From Iamia sp035765045 (GTDB lineage: Bacteria; Actinomycetota; Acidimicrobiia; Acidimicrobiales; Iamiaceae), in assembly GCA_035765045.1 (NCBI GenBank), contig DASTYI010000166.1, positions 8,027 through 72,026 on the forward strand: a DNA stretch of 64,000 nt, written 5' to 3'. The first letter of the stretch is position 1; the number at the start of each line of letters is the position of its first letter. A program made the position numbers and the translations under genes. The notes under the pieces are model-generated. The model did not search any database, had not been told where the DNA came from, and saw nothing but the letters and a program-made list of their open reading frames with translations. Below are positions 31,312 to 39,517 of this stretch, in pieces.

Positions 31312-31734
31312 TCAGGGGGCGGACGAGATGGCCTCGACCAGCCGGCCGACCTGGTCGGGCGGGCAGGCCCGGGCGAGGTCGGCCTGGCTGACCATGCCCA
31401 CCAGGTCCGTGCCGTCGATGACGGGGAGGCGGCGCACGGCGTGGTCGCCCATCGTGCGGAGCGCCTCCTCGACGCTGTCGTCGGCGCCGATGGTGACGAC
31501 CTCGTCCTGGTCGGCCAGGGAGCCGATCGTCGTGATCGTGGGGTCGAGCCCGGCGGCGAGCACCTTCACGACGAGGTCGCGGTCGGTGACCATCCCCTCG
31601 AGCCGGCCCTCGCCGTTGCACACCGGCAGGGCGCCCACGCCCTCCTCCTCGAGGCGGCGGGCGACGTCGACGACGGTGTCGTCGGCCGTGACGAACTCGG
31701 CCGACGGGGTCATGATCTCGCGAGCGGTGGTCAT
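31312..31734 (-). CDS. CBS-pair domain protein
   Basis: 140 residues with two CBS motifs: REIMTPSAEFVTADDTVVDV through MVTDRDLVVKVL, and DDSVEEALRTMGDHAVRRLP through LVGMVSQADLARA. CBS pairs bind adenine nucleotides and act as energy or stress sensors; small stand-alone ones are often stress-induced. ATG at 31734 has a strong AGGAGG ribosome-binding site. A GGTTG-N14-GGGGAG element lies 36 bases upstream. Confidence 0.92.
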   Translation of the reverse strand: MTTAREIMTPSAEFVTADDTVVDVARRLEEEGVGALPVCNGEGRLEGMVTDRDLVVKVLAAGLDPTITTIGSLADQDEVVTIGADDSVEEALRTMGDHAVRRLPVIDGTDLVGMVSQADLARACPPDQVGRLVEAISSAP

Positions 31735-31769
31735 GGGTGGGTCCTCCTGGATCGGGTGGGCCCGACCGC

Positions 31770-31794
31770 CTCCCCGCCCCTCCCGGACCCAACC
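31770..31794 (-). promoter_or_regulatory. Putative SigB/SigF-type promoter of the CBS gene
   Basis: Minus strand: GGTTG (31794-31790), 14 bases, GGGGAG (31775-31770). The gene's own ribosome-binding site (31743-31749) is 20 bases further down, so this box is not a Shine-Dalgarno sequence. Confidence 0.48.
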
Positions 31795-32089
31795 GTCCCG
31801 ACCCCATGCGAGGGCGATCCCGGAGCCGCCCACGGCGCCCGTGGGGTGATGTGGCGGCGGGGGACGTGAGCGGGCGGGAGACACTTGGGCGGATCGGGGA
31901 ACCGATCGGTGGACTTCGGGCAATACCTCTACACATCACAGGGGTGGTGTAGGGGGCGGGCGCCCCGCCCGATCGGGCCGGGGCGCCGCCCTCCCTGCTG
32001 CTGGCGGTCGGTCACCTGTTCGGGTGATCCGACCAGCCCAGCGGGTGGCTCGGGCGGTCCGGGCCGGCCGCGCGTGGTCAACTGGCGGT
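31795..32089. other. Regulatory region upstream of the phytochrome gene
   Basis: With the CBS promoter it forms a 355-base gap without a gene. It contains a small stem GATCGG/CCGATC (31902-31917), an imperfect dyad CTACAC...GTGTAG (31929-31952), and a long near-perfect hairpin (31954-31970 with 31975-31991, loop GATC). The first part is locally richer in A and T (CAATACCTCTACACATCACA, 31921-31940), where a promoter for the phytochrome gene may lie. I see no clear SigB/SigF-type box on the plus strand. Confidence 0.5.
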
Positions 32090-34312
32090 GTGGCATCGGA
32101 TGATCCGATCGAGGCACTGATCGCCGACTGCGCCGCCGAGCCGATCCACGCTCCCGGTGCCGTCCAGCCCCACGGGGCCCTGGTCGTCCTCGACGCCGAC
32201 GGGCGGATCGGCACGCTGTCGGCCAACGCCGCCGAGCTGATCGGCCCGGCGGCCGGGCCCGAGGCCCTGGGCCGGCCGTTCGGGGCGGTGCTCGGACCCG
32301 AGTGGGAGCGGGCCCTGGCCCAGGCCCTCGACGGCCACATCGCCGCGGTCGAGGTCGCCGGCACCGCCTACGAGTGCATCGCCGGCCGGTCGGGCGACCG
32401 GGTGCTGTTCGAGGTCGAGCCGGACCCGGGCACCGCCGCTGCCGACCGCGAGCTGTTCTCGGTGCTCGACGCCTTCCACGGCGCCCACGCCCACGACGAG
32501 CTGCTCGGCGAGGCGGTGGCGACCGTCGCCCGGCTGACCGGGTTCGACCGGGTGATGTGCTACCGGTTCGACCCGGAGTGGAACGGCGAGGTCGTCGCCG
32601 AGGTGGTCGCCCCCGGCATCGCCTCCTTCGACGGGCTGCGCTTCCCGGCCTCCGACATCCCGCCCCAGGCCCGGGCCCAGTACGAGCGGACCCCGCTGCG
32701 GCTGATCCCCGACGCGGCGGCGACGCCCAGCCCGCTGCTCGCCGCCGACGCCGGGTGGGGCGACCTCGACCTCTCCGAGGCCACGCTGCGCGCCGTCTCC
32801 CCGGTCCACCTGCGGTACCTCCGCAACATGGGGGTGCGGTCGTCGATGTCGGTCTCGCTGACCGTCGGGGGGCGGCTGTGGGGGCTCATCGCCTGCCACC
32901 ACTGCACGGCGGCGCTGCGCCCCTCGCACCGCCAGCGCCAGGCGGTGCGGCTGGTGGCCCGGACCACGGCGGCGGTGCTCGCCGTCCTCCGCACCGGGGC
33001 CCGGACCGAGCACCGGGTCGGGCTCCTGAGCCGGCTCGACCACCTGTCGGAGGTGTTGCGGTCCGACGATCGCCGGGGCCCGCTGGACGTGCTGGCCGAC
33101 CACGCCGACGAGGTGTTGGGGCTGGTCGGGGCGACCGGCCTGGTCCTGGGCGAGGGCCGTGACCGCCACGTCGTGGGCGAGGTGCCCGACGACGACGTGA
33201 TCGCCGCCTTGGCCCGCCGGGCTCGCGACGGCGTGGGGGTCGTCGTCGATCCCGCACTCGGCCGTGAGCGCCCCGACGCCGGGGGGCCGGCCGGGGCCCT
33301 CGTCGTCGCCGGCACCGGCGACCGGGGGCTGATGTGGTTCCGGCCCGAGTCGGCCGAGACGGTGCGGTGGGCCGGCGACCCGACCAAGCGGCCCGACGAG
33401 GAGACCGGCAAGCTCGAGCCGCGGGCGTCGTTCGCCTCCTACGTCGAGGAGGTCCGGGGCCGGGCCGTGCCCTGGACCGAGGAGGAGGTCGCCATCGCCG
33501 TGGACCTCGCCGCCCGGGTCGCCGAGGCCGACAGCCTGCGCGTCCGCCGCGAGGCGGAGATCGCCGCCCGGCTCCAGCAGACGTTGATGCTCGCCGGCTT
33601 CCCGTCGGTCCGGGGGATGACGGGGGCGGCCCGTTACCGCCCGGTCAGCAACAGCCCGCTCGGCGGCGACTGGTACGACGTCTTCTTCCGGCCCGACGGG
33701 ACCTCGATCGTGGCCGTGGGCGACGTGGCCGGCCATGGCATCGAAGTGGCCTCGACCATGGCCCAGCTCCGCCACGCCCTCCGCGCCTACCTGGTGCGGA
33801 CGCCGTCGCTGGGCGACGCCCTCGCCCGCCTCAACGAGCTGCTCGTCACCCTGCTGCCCAACGAGATGGCCACCGTCGTCCTGGCCGAGATCACCCCGGC
33901 CGAGGGCACGGTCCGCATCGCCAACGCCGGCCACCTGCCCGCCGTGGTGGCGTCGGCCCGGGGGTCGCGGCTGGTCGAGGCCCGGGGCCCGAGCCTCGGG
34001 TGGACCAGCGACCTGCCCCACGCCCCGGTGCCGGTGCCGATCGAGGCCGGCGAGCGCCTCGTCCTCTACAGCGACGGGCTGATCGAGCGCCGGACCCGGC
34101 CGATCGACGCCAGCCTCGACGTGCTCCTGGCCGCCGCCGACGCCACCGTCCACCTCGGGATCGAGGAGCAGGCGGACGCCCTGCTCGACCGGCTGACCGA
34201 GGGCACCGACGTCGACGACGACGTCACCGTGGTGGTGGTCGAGCTGGTCGACGAGCGCACCGCCCCGGACGACGACGACGCCACCACCCGCCCCCCCGTC
34301 GAGGTCCGCTGA
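32090..34312 (+). CDS. Bacteriophytochrome with PP2C/SpoIIE-type phosphatase output
   Basis: 740 residues. The N-terminal PAS domain has DCAAEPIHAPGAVQPHGAL, with Cys14 at the biliverdin-attachment site of bacteriophytochromes. The GAF domain (about 130-300) has FDRVMCYRFDPEWNGEVVAE, PASDIPPQAR and YLRNMGVRSSMSVSL, plus the ACHH histidine. The PHY domain (about 310-500) has the tongue motif PRASF and WTEEE. The output (about 520-720) is a PPM phosphatase: LGGDWYDVF, GDVAGHGIEVASTM and LVLYSDGLIE, with the metal-binding Asp residues. There is no histidine kinase. Red/far-red light would thus control dephosphorylation of a phosphoserine protein, most simply a STAS antagonist. GTG at 32090 is the start; its neighbours suggest regulation of the sigma factor at 19.6 kb. 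Confidence 0.93.
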   Translation: MASDDPIEALIADCAAEPIHAPGAVQPHGALVVLDADGRIGTLSANAAELIGPAAGPEALGRPFGAVLGPEWERALAQALDGHIAAVEVAGTAYECIAGRSGDRVLFEVEPDPGTAAADRELFSVLDAFHGAHAHDELLGEAVATVARLTGFDRVMCYRFDPEWNGEVVAEVVAPGIASFDGLRFPASDIPPQARAQYERTPLRLIPDAAATPSPLLAADAGWGDLDLSEATLRAVSPVHLRYLRNMGVRSSMSVSLTVGGRLWGLIACHHCTAALRPSHRQRQAVRLVARTTAAVLAVLRTGARTEHRVGLLSRLDHLSEVLRSDDRRGPLDVLADHADEVLGLVGATGLVLGEGRDRHVVGEVPDDDVIAALARRARDGVGVVVDPALGRERPDAGGPAGALVVAGTGDRGLMWFRPESAETVRWAGDPTKRPDEETGKLEPRASFASYVEEVRGRAVPWTEEEVAIAVDLAARVAEADSLRVRREAEIAARLQQTLMLAGFPSVRGMTGAARYRPVSNSPLGGDWYDVFFRPDGTSIVAVGDVAGHGIEVASTMAQLRHALRAYLVRTPSLGDALARLNELLVTLLPNEMATVVLAEITPAEGTVRIANAGHLPAVVASARGSRLVEARGPSLGWTSDLPHAPVPVPIEAGERLVLYSDGLIERRTRPIDASLDVLLAAADATVHLGIEEQADALLDRLTEGTDVDDDVTVVVVELVDERTAPDDDDATTRPPVEVR

Positions 34313-34332
34313 CGGCCTCGCCCGTGTCCTGT

Positions 34333-34367
34333 GATCGCCTCAAGGTGCCAGGCACCTTGAGGCGGTC
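34333..34367. repeat. Palindromic repeat, family A copy 2
   Basis: CGCCTCAAGGTGCC (34336-34349), central A, then GGCACCTTGAGGCG (34351-34364), perfect over 14 bases and extending to 17 with one mismatch. It lies between the convergent phytochrome and YCII genes and shares the GGTGCC-W-GGCACC core with the copies at 18.1 and 41.8 kb. It may act as a bidirectional terminator. Confidence 0.85.
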
Positions 34368-34377
34368 CCGGCCGCCG

Positions 34378-34725
34378 TCAGGTGTGGGTGGGGCGCACCT
34401 CGACGGGTCGCCCGCAGGCGACGGTGGCCCGGGCCGCCCAGTCGAGGGCGGCGGCGTGGTCGGCGACGTCGATCACCCAGAACCCGCCCATCTGCTCCTT
34501 GGTCTCGGCGTAGGGGCCGTCGGTCATCGAGACCTCGTCGCCCCGGGCCCGGACCACGGTGGCCGCCGACGCCGGGGGGAGCCCGGCGGTGAAGACCCAG
34601 ACGCCGGCCCGCTCCATCTCGGCGGTCAGCGCACCGGTGCGGGCCATCTGGGCCTGGGTCTCGGGGTCGGACACGTCGTCGTCGTAGGTGTCGTCGAACC
34701 AGACGGAGAGCAGGTACCGGGCCAT
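34378..34725 (-). CDS. YCII-related (DGPF-type) small protein
   Basis: 115 residues of the YCII fold: YLLSVWFDD at the start, GVWVFTAGLPPASAATVVRA in the middle, and DGPYAETKEQMGGFWVID containing the DGP(F/Y)xE signature. Members are small dimeric proteins often found with ECF sigma factors; their biochemical role is unclear. ATG at 34725 is chosen over upstream frames. It is divergent from the reductase-like gene. Confidence 0.88.
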   Translation of the reverse strand: MARYLLSVWFDDTYDDDVSDPETQAQMARTGALTAEMERAGVWVFTAGLPPASAATVVRARGDEVSMTDGPYAETKEQMGGFWVIDVADHAAALDWAARATVACGRPVEVRPTHT

Positions 34726-34804
34726 CGCCGCAGTCTCGCCCGCGGGCGGCGAGGATCTCTCGGATCGGCGTGTCGATCCGGCCGGACCCGTTCGTCGTGA
34801 GGGC

Positions 34805-35389
34805 ATGGACACCACCTACACCTGGGACATCTTCACCAGCCTCGACGGCTTCGGCTCCTACGCCGAGCCCGGCGACTGGGGCGGCTACTGGGGCAAGCAG
34901 GGCCCCGAGCTGCTCGCCCACCGCCTCGCCCAGCACGAGGCGCCGCAGCGGATGGTCTTCGGGGCCACCACCTTCCGCCAGACCGTGGCCATGCTCGGGC
35001 CGGGCAGCGGGACGCCCCTCGGGATCGACCCCTGGGTCGAGCGGATGCGGGACCTGCCGGCGACGGTCGTCTCCCACACGCTGGCGGGGCCGGTCGACTG
35101 GCCCGACGCCACCGTCGTGGCCGGCGACGCCGTCGACGTCGTCGGCCGGCTCAAGGCCACCTCCGACGTGCCGCTGCGCTCGCACGGCAGCCTCACGCTC
35201 AACCGGGCGCTGCTGGCCGCCGGGCTGGTCGACCTGGTCCAGGTGACGATCTTCCCGGTGGTCACCGGGCAGACCGGCACCGACCCCATCCTCCGGGGCG
35301 CTCCCGACCTCGACCTCGAGCTGGTCGACAGCCACACGCTCGACGGCCGCACCCTGGAGCTGACCTACCGGCCCACCCTCCACGTCTGA
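34805..35389 (+). CDS. RibD C-terminal/dihydrofolate reductase-like protein
   Basis: 194 residues. TWDIFTSLDGFGSYAEPGDW, MVFGATTFRQTVAM and DVPLRSHGSLTLNRALLAAG match the pattern of RibD_C/DHFR-like reductases, which bind NADPH. They are annotated as dihydrofolate-reductase family but usually have unknown substrates. ATG at 34805 is used. The last 25 bases overlap the membrane protein gene on the other strand. Confidence 0.85.
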   Translation: MDTTYTWDIFTSLDGFGSYAEPGDWGGYWGKQGPELLAHRLAQHEAPQRMVFGATTFRQTVAMLGPGSGTPLGIDPWVERMRDLPATVVSHTLAGPVDWPDATVVAGDAVDVVGRLKATSDVPLRSHGSLTLNRALLAAGLVDLVQVTIFPVVTGQTGTDPILRGAPDLDLELVDSHTLDGRTLELTYRPTLHV

Positions 35390-36195
35390 GGCCGGTCGGC
35401 GTCGACGGGGTCGCGGAGGTCGACGACCTCGTCGGCGCCGGCCCGGGGGGTGGCGATGCGCCGGGCGGTGAGCACGGCGAAGGCGGCCAGCGAGAGGGCG
35501 GTCAGCAGCTCGACGTACTCGCCGTACTTCACGATGGTGAAGCGGGGGGAGTGGAGGGCGACCAGGCGGACCAGCTTGTAGCCGAACACCACGAGGAAGG
35601 CCGAGGCCAGGAGCATGGGCGGCACCACCAGGTCGAACCGGCGGGGGCGGCGGAGCGGGGGCAGGCGCCGGCGGAGGGCCACGGCGACGACGCTGCCGTA
35701 GAGGCCGACGAGCATGAAGCCGACGTTGATCGAGTCCTGGACGATCCGGATGTTGTGGACGTTGGACTCCTCCTGGTGGTTGCGGTCGACCAGGACCTCG
35801 GGGGTGTCGAGGTCGAGGAGCCGCTGGCCCCACGAGATCTCCTCGCCGGCGATGAACAGGAGGAGGGCGGCGAACCCGGCCCACAGCGCCGCCCCCAGCC
35901 GGTCGCCCCGCCGCCAGAGCGTCACCGCCACCCAGGTGGCGGCGCCGAGGCCGACCACGTCGGCGCCGAACTGGGCCCACTCCAGGGCGCCGTCCTCGCG
36001 GGTCAGCCAGCGGAACAGCGGGCGGTGGAGGGCGATCAGGCCCATCGCCACGGCGCCCACCGGTGGCGCCACCAGGGCGGCGAGGGCGGTGCCCCGGCGG
36101 ACCCGCCAGGGGTGCTCGGCCTCGTCGAGGACGTCGGAGAGGGCGTCGCCGGCCAGAGCCCTCGCCCCGCTGGCCCTGGGTCGGCCTGTGGCCAA
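35365..36195 (-). CDS. Polytopic membrane protein with GEEISWGQR motif
   Basis: 276 residues with about six transmembrane segments (about 38-60, 75-93, 103-115, 155-173, 190-208, 225-243). The conserved-looking cytoplasmic motif AGEEISWGQRLL lies after the third, with HQEESNVHNIRI before the fourth. I recall the E-E-I-S-W-G-Q motif from an uncharacterised actinobacterial and proteobacterial membrane family; no function can be given. The neighbouring minus-strand gene is also a membrane protein. Confidence 0.75.
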   Translation of the reverse strand: MATGRPRASGARALAGDALSDVLDEAEHPWRVRRGTALAALVAPPVGAVAMGLIALHRPLFRWLTREDGALEWAQFGADVVGLGAATWVAVTLWRRGDRLGAALWAGFAALLLFIAGEEISWGQRLLDLDTPEVLVDRNHQEESNVHNIRIVQDSINVGFMLVGLYGSVVAVALRRRLPPLRRPRRFDLVVPPMLLASAFLVVFGYKLVRLVALHSPRFTIVKYGEYVELLTALSLAAFAVLTARRIATPRAGADEVVDLRDPVDADRPQTWRVGR

Positions 36196-36342
36196 GGTCG
36201 CTCCTTCCCCCGCTCGGCGTGACCCGCGCAGCCTGTCACCGTCGGGGGCGATCGCCGTCCTGCGTCTGGGTGGGTCGCCCTCACCCGTCTGGCGAGCGTG
36301 CCGCCGGGTGAGCGCCGGCCACCGAGGTGGTGGCGGGCTCGG

Positions 36343-37293
36343 TCAGAGGAAGTCGAACCGGCTCTTCATGAAGGTCCGGATGTCCTTGTCGCGCAGCCGC
36401 CAGAACCGGCTGTCGGCAATGAAGTGGGCGGCCACCAGCCCCTTGACCAGGCCGAGGGCCCAGGCCGACGAGCCGTAGGGGTCGACCGTGCGGACGAGGG
36501 TGAACAGCACGAGGCCGGCCACCACGAGGAAGACCAGGAAGGCGAGCAGGCTGCGCCGGGTCGGGCGGGTCGCCTTGCCGACCATCAGGTAGTACTGCGC
36601 GCCGTGGGCCGCCTGGTAGGCGAAGGCGGCGCTGAGGAAGCCGACGTCGAAGATGTGGAGCGGGGCGTAGAAGGCGACGGCCACGAGCAGGGCGGCCCGG
36701 CGCCGGGGGTCGTCGGTGCAGGCGAGCACGCCGACCCCGCAGGCGACGATGGCGGCGAGGCCCACACCCCGCATGGCGGCGTCGAGCCACGACCCCTCGT
36801 CGACCACCCGCAGGATGCCGGCCATGCCGATGACCGACGTCGCCTGGATCAGCTTCCGCTCGGCGGGCGAGGCGCCGGGGAGGCCCCGGGAGCGGGCCCA
36901 GAACGTGAACAGGCCGAAGTTCTGCTTGGTGAAGTGGTGGGTCTGCCACAGCACGAAACCGATGAGGAGGGCGTAGACGAGCCCGCGGGGCGAGACGGCG
37001 AAGGCCAGCGCCGAGCCGGCGATGACGGCGAGCGGCACGACCCAGAAGGCGACCCGGTTGGCCCGGACGACGCCCCTCAGCCCGGGCTCGAGGTAGAGGC
37101 CGACGGTGGCGAGGATGTGGGGCGTGCCCAGCATCGCCCCGGCGAAGGCGAGGGGCAGCGGCTTGACGTCGAGGACCCAGGTCGTCAGGAACAGGACCCA
37201 GGGGAGGACGGTCACCCCGACGACCTGCCAGTCGAAGCCGACACCCTCACGGCGGCGGGCGGGCGCGAGGGAGAGCTCGACGGGCGCGGTCAC
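36343..37293 (-). CDS. Polytopic membrane protein of unknown function
   Basis: 316 residues from GTG at 37293, with about eight hydrophobic helices. FVLWQTHHFTKQNFGLFTFW (about 140-160) and a second conserved-looking YQAAHGAQYYLMVGKA (about 230-245) contain His residues within or near membrane segments. That pattern can indicate metal or haem binding or a diiron hydroxylase, but the spacing does not match a desaturase I know. Divergent from the next gene. Confidence 0.7.
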   Translation of the reverse strand: MTAPVELSLAPARRREGVGFDWQVVGVTVLPWVLFLTTWVLDVKPLPLAFAGAMLGTPHILATVGLYLEPGLRGVVRANRVAFWVVPLAVIAGSALAFAVSPRGLVYALLIGFVLWQTHHFTKQNFGLFTFWARSRGLPGASPAERKLIQATSVIGMAGILRVVDEGSWLDAAMRGVGLAAIVACGVGVLACTDDPRRRAALLVAVAFYAPLHIFDVGFLSAAFAYQAAHGAQYYLMVGKATRPTRRSLLAFLVFLVVAGLVLFTLVRTVDPYGSSAWALGLVKGLVAAHFIADSRFWRLRDKDIRTFMKSRFDFL

Positions 37294-37364
37294 CGCCCCC
37301 GGATCGGCCGGCCGACCGGGAACTTGAGGCTCATCGACCGGCCCCGGCGACCGATCGTGGGGGC

Positions 37365-38963
37365 GTGACCGTCGTCGTCCCCGACCAGCGTCGATCCGAC
37401 GACCCACCCGCCGCCCGACCCCGGCGCCGTCGGGCCCTCCCGCTGGCGCTCGCCGGGCTCGTCCTCGCCGCCACCCAGGCCCCGATCACCGCCTACAGCC
37501 AGAACCAGAGCACCTACCTCGTGCGGGCGGTGGCGGCCACGACGGCCCCGGAGCTCCGGGCCGACCGGCTGGTCCGCTCGACCGACCCGACACCGGTGTT
37601 CACCCTGGTCTCCCGGGGTCTGATCGCCCTGGCCGACGGGCCCTTCCTCCTCTACGGCGTCTGGCTGCTGGCCGGCGTCGCCTTCTTCGCCGCCCTCCGG
37701 CTCGCCGTGGTCGAGGGCGACGGCGGGCCGCCCGCCGCGCTGCTGGCCTGGACGGCCGTCGTCGCCGTCGTCGGGGGGAGCGGGCTCGACCTCCTCGACG
37801 ACACGGTGCTGGCCTCGCCGCTCCAGGGGGTGGCCGGCCAGTACGCCCTCGGGCCGGTGCTCCAGCCGAGCACCGCCGGCGTCCTCCTCGTCGTCGCCGT
37901 GGCCCGGGCCGCCCGCCGGGGGCTCGACCGCACCGCCGTGGTGGCCCTCTTCGCCGCCGCCCTGATCCACCCCTCGTACCTGGCCGCGGCGTGGGTCGTC
38001 CTCGCCGCCGCCGCCATCGCCGAGGTCGCCCGGGGTGGGGGCGCGGTCGCCCCGGTCGTGCGCCCCGTGGTCGCCGGGGTGGTGGCCTCCGTCGGCGTCG
38101 TGCTCGCCAACATCACGTCCTACGCGGGCTCGCTCGACCCCGCCGCCGACGAGGCCAACCGGGTCCTGGCCGAGCAGCGGATCCCGCACCACGCCCTGCC
38201 GTCGGTGTGGATCGACGCCCGGGCCGTCGTGGTGCTCGTGGTGGTCCTGGGGGCGGCGGCGCTGGCCCGGCGGTCGGCCTCGGCGCAGGAGCGATGGGTG
38301 GGGACCTTCCTCCTCGCCGGCGCCGCCCTCGTCGTCGTGGCCACCGGCGTGGTGGGGGCCATCGGCTCGCCCACGCTGCTGCTGTCGTTCCCGTGGCGGG
38401 CGTCGGTCTGCCTGGTCCCGCTGGCGACCAGCCTCCTCGCCGCCCGGGCGGCGGGCGCCCTCACCCGGGCGCTCTCCTCGGCCTCGGCCGTCGGGCCCCG
38501 GATCGTGGTGGCCGTCGCCGTGGTGCTCGTCGCCCTCAGCGCGTCCTCGGGCCTCGACCGCACGCAGGCGAGCGTCGAGCACAGCCCGGCCGACGGTGCC
38601 CTCGTCGTCGCCCTGCGGGACCGCGAGGTCACCGGTGAGGGCCTGATCCCCACCGGGCGGGTCGTCGGGTCGGCCACGCAGGTGGTCGACGACGTCCGCA
38701 TCAACGCCGGGCTGCCCGTGTTCGTCGACCTCAAGAACAATCCCAACGAGCCCGCCGCCGTCCTGGCCTGGCGGGACCGGCTCGACGAGGCCGACGCCGC
38801 CCTGTCCGACCCCGATCGGCTCTGCGCCCTGCTCGACCGTCACGACCTCGCCTGGGCCGCCGTCCCGCCCGACCTCGCCACCGAGGCCCGCGCTCGCTGT
38901 CTCCCCACCACCTGGTCCGCCACCCCCGCCGGCGACCTCACCCTCCTCACCGCCCCCACCTGA
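37365..38963 (+). CDS. Large polytopic membrane protein (possible GT-C-like)
   Basis: 532 residues from GTG at 37365. About ten hydrophobic segments run from residue 25 to 405, followed by a soluble C-terminal domain (about 410-532). The early extracytoplasmic loop ITAYSQNQSTYLVRA and the later HPSYLAAAW segment recall polyprenol-dependent membrane transferases. No DD/DE acceptor motif typical of GT-C enzymes is clear. Function unknown. It is divergent from the 36.3-kb membrane gene and may form a pair with it. Confidence 0.65.
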   Translation: MTVVVPDQRRSDDPPAARPRRRRALPLALAGLVLAATQAPITAYSQNQSTYLVRAVAATTAPELRADRLVRSTDPTPVFTLVSRGLIALADGPFLLYGVWLLAGVAFFAALRLAVVEGDGGPPAALLAWTAVVAVVGGSGLDLLDDTVLASPLQGVAGQYALGPVLQPSTAGVLLVVAVARAARRGLDRTAVVALFAAALIHPSYLAAAWVVLAAAAIAEVARGGGAVAPVVRPVVAGVVASVGVVLANITSYAGSLDPAADEANRVLAEQRIPHHALPSVWIDARAVVVLVVVLGAAALARRSASAQERWVGTFLLAGAALVVVATGVVGAIGSPTLLLSFPWRASVCLVPLATSLLAARAAGALTRALSSASAVGPRIVVAVAVVLVALSASSGLDRTQASVEHSPADGALVVALRDREVTGEGLIPTGRVVGSATQVVDDVRINAGLPVFVDLKNNPNEPAAVLAWRDRLDEADAALSDPDRLCALLDRHDLAWAAVPPDLATEARARCLPTTWSATPAGDLTLLTAPT

Positions 38964-39117
38964 GTCGCCCGTGTCGGTCCGGTGGAGCCCCGGCGGCGGG
39001 CCCGCCGACGACGGTGGGGGAATTGCGTAGCGGGTGCTCAGGACCGGGGTGGGGGGCGGGCGCACGATGGCCCCGGGCGGCCGACCGGTCGCCGACGACG
39101 AGAGCACGGAGACCGAG

Positions 39118-39510
39118 ATGGGCCTGGAGGAGAAGCGGCGGATCAAGGAGCTGCAGGAGGTGACGCTGCCCGAGCGGGTGCGCGAGATCGAGGAGATCTG
39201 CGGGGCGGCGATCCCCTACGAGGTCGACTGGGACAGCCTGGCCGACGACGCCGCCGGGCTGCGCTTCCTCGACAACCTGTCGTGCCACCGCCTCAACATG
39301 GCGCTGCGGACGATCTGCGTCGACGACCTCGGCACCGAGGCGGTGCGCGAGGGGCTCACGCGGGTCCGGCTGCGCAACGTCGCCGACGTGGCCGACAAGC
39401 ACATCGGCTTCGCCGACGGGGTGCTGGAGATGCACTGCGCCTACGCCCAGGGCACGTCGGGGATGTTCTCCGACGGCGAGATCCGCGAGGTGCTGGTGGC
39501 CGGCCTGTAG
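39118..39510 (+). CDS. Conserved-looking soluble protein of unknown function
   Basis: 130 residues, from ATG at 39118 with a CGGAGA ribosome-binding site. The N-terminal MGLEEKRRIKELQEVTLPER is highly charged and helical, then PYEVDWDSLADDAAGLRFLD and NLSCHRLNMALRTIC. The composition is balanced, unlike the GC-driven shadow frames, so it is very likely real. I recognise the general type from uncharacterised bacterial proteins but no domain. It precedes, on the opposite strand, an anti-sigma-type ATPase. Confidence 0.75.
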   Translation: MGLEEKRRIKELQEVTLPERVREIEEICGAAIPYEVDWDSLADDAAGLRFLDNLSCHRLNMALRTICVDDLGTEAVREGLTRVRLRNVADVADKHIGFADGVLEMHCAYAQGTSGMFSDGEIREVLVAGL

Positions 39511-39517
39511 CCGACGC

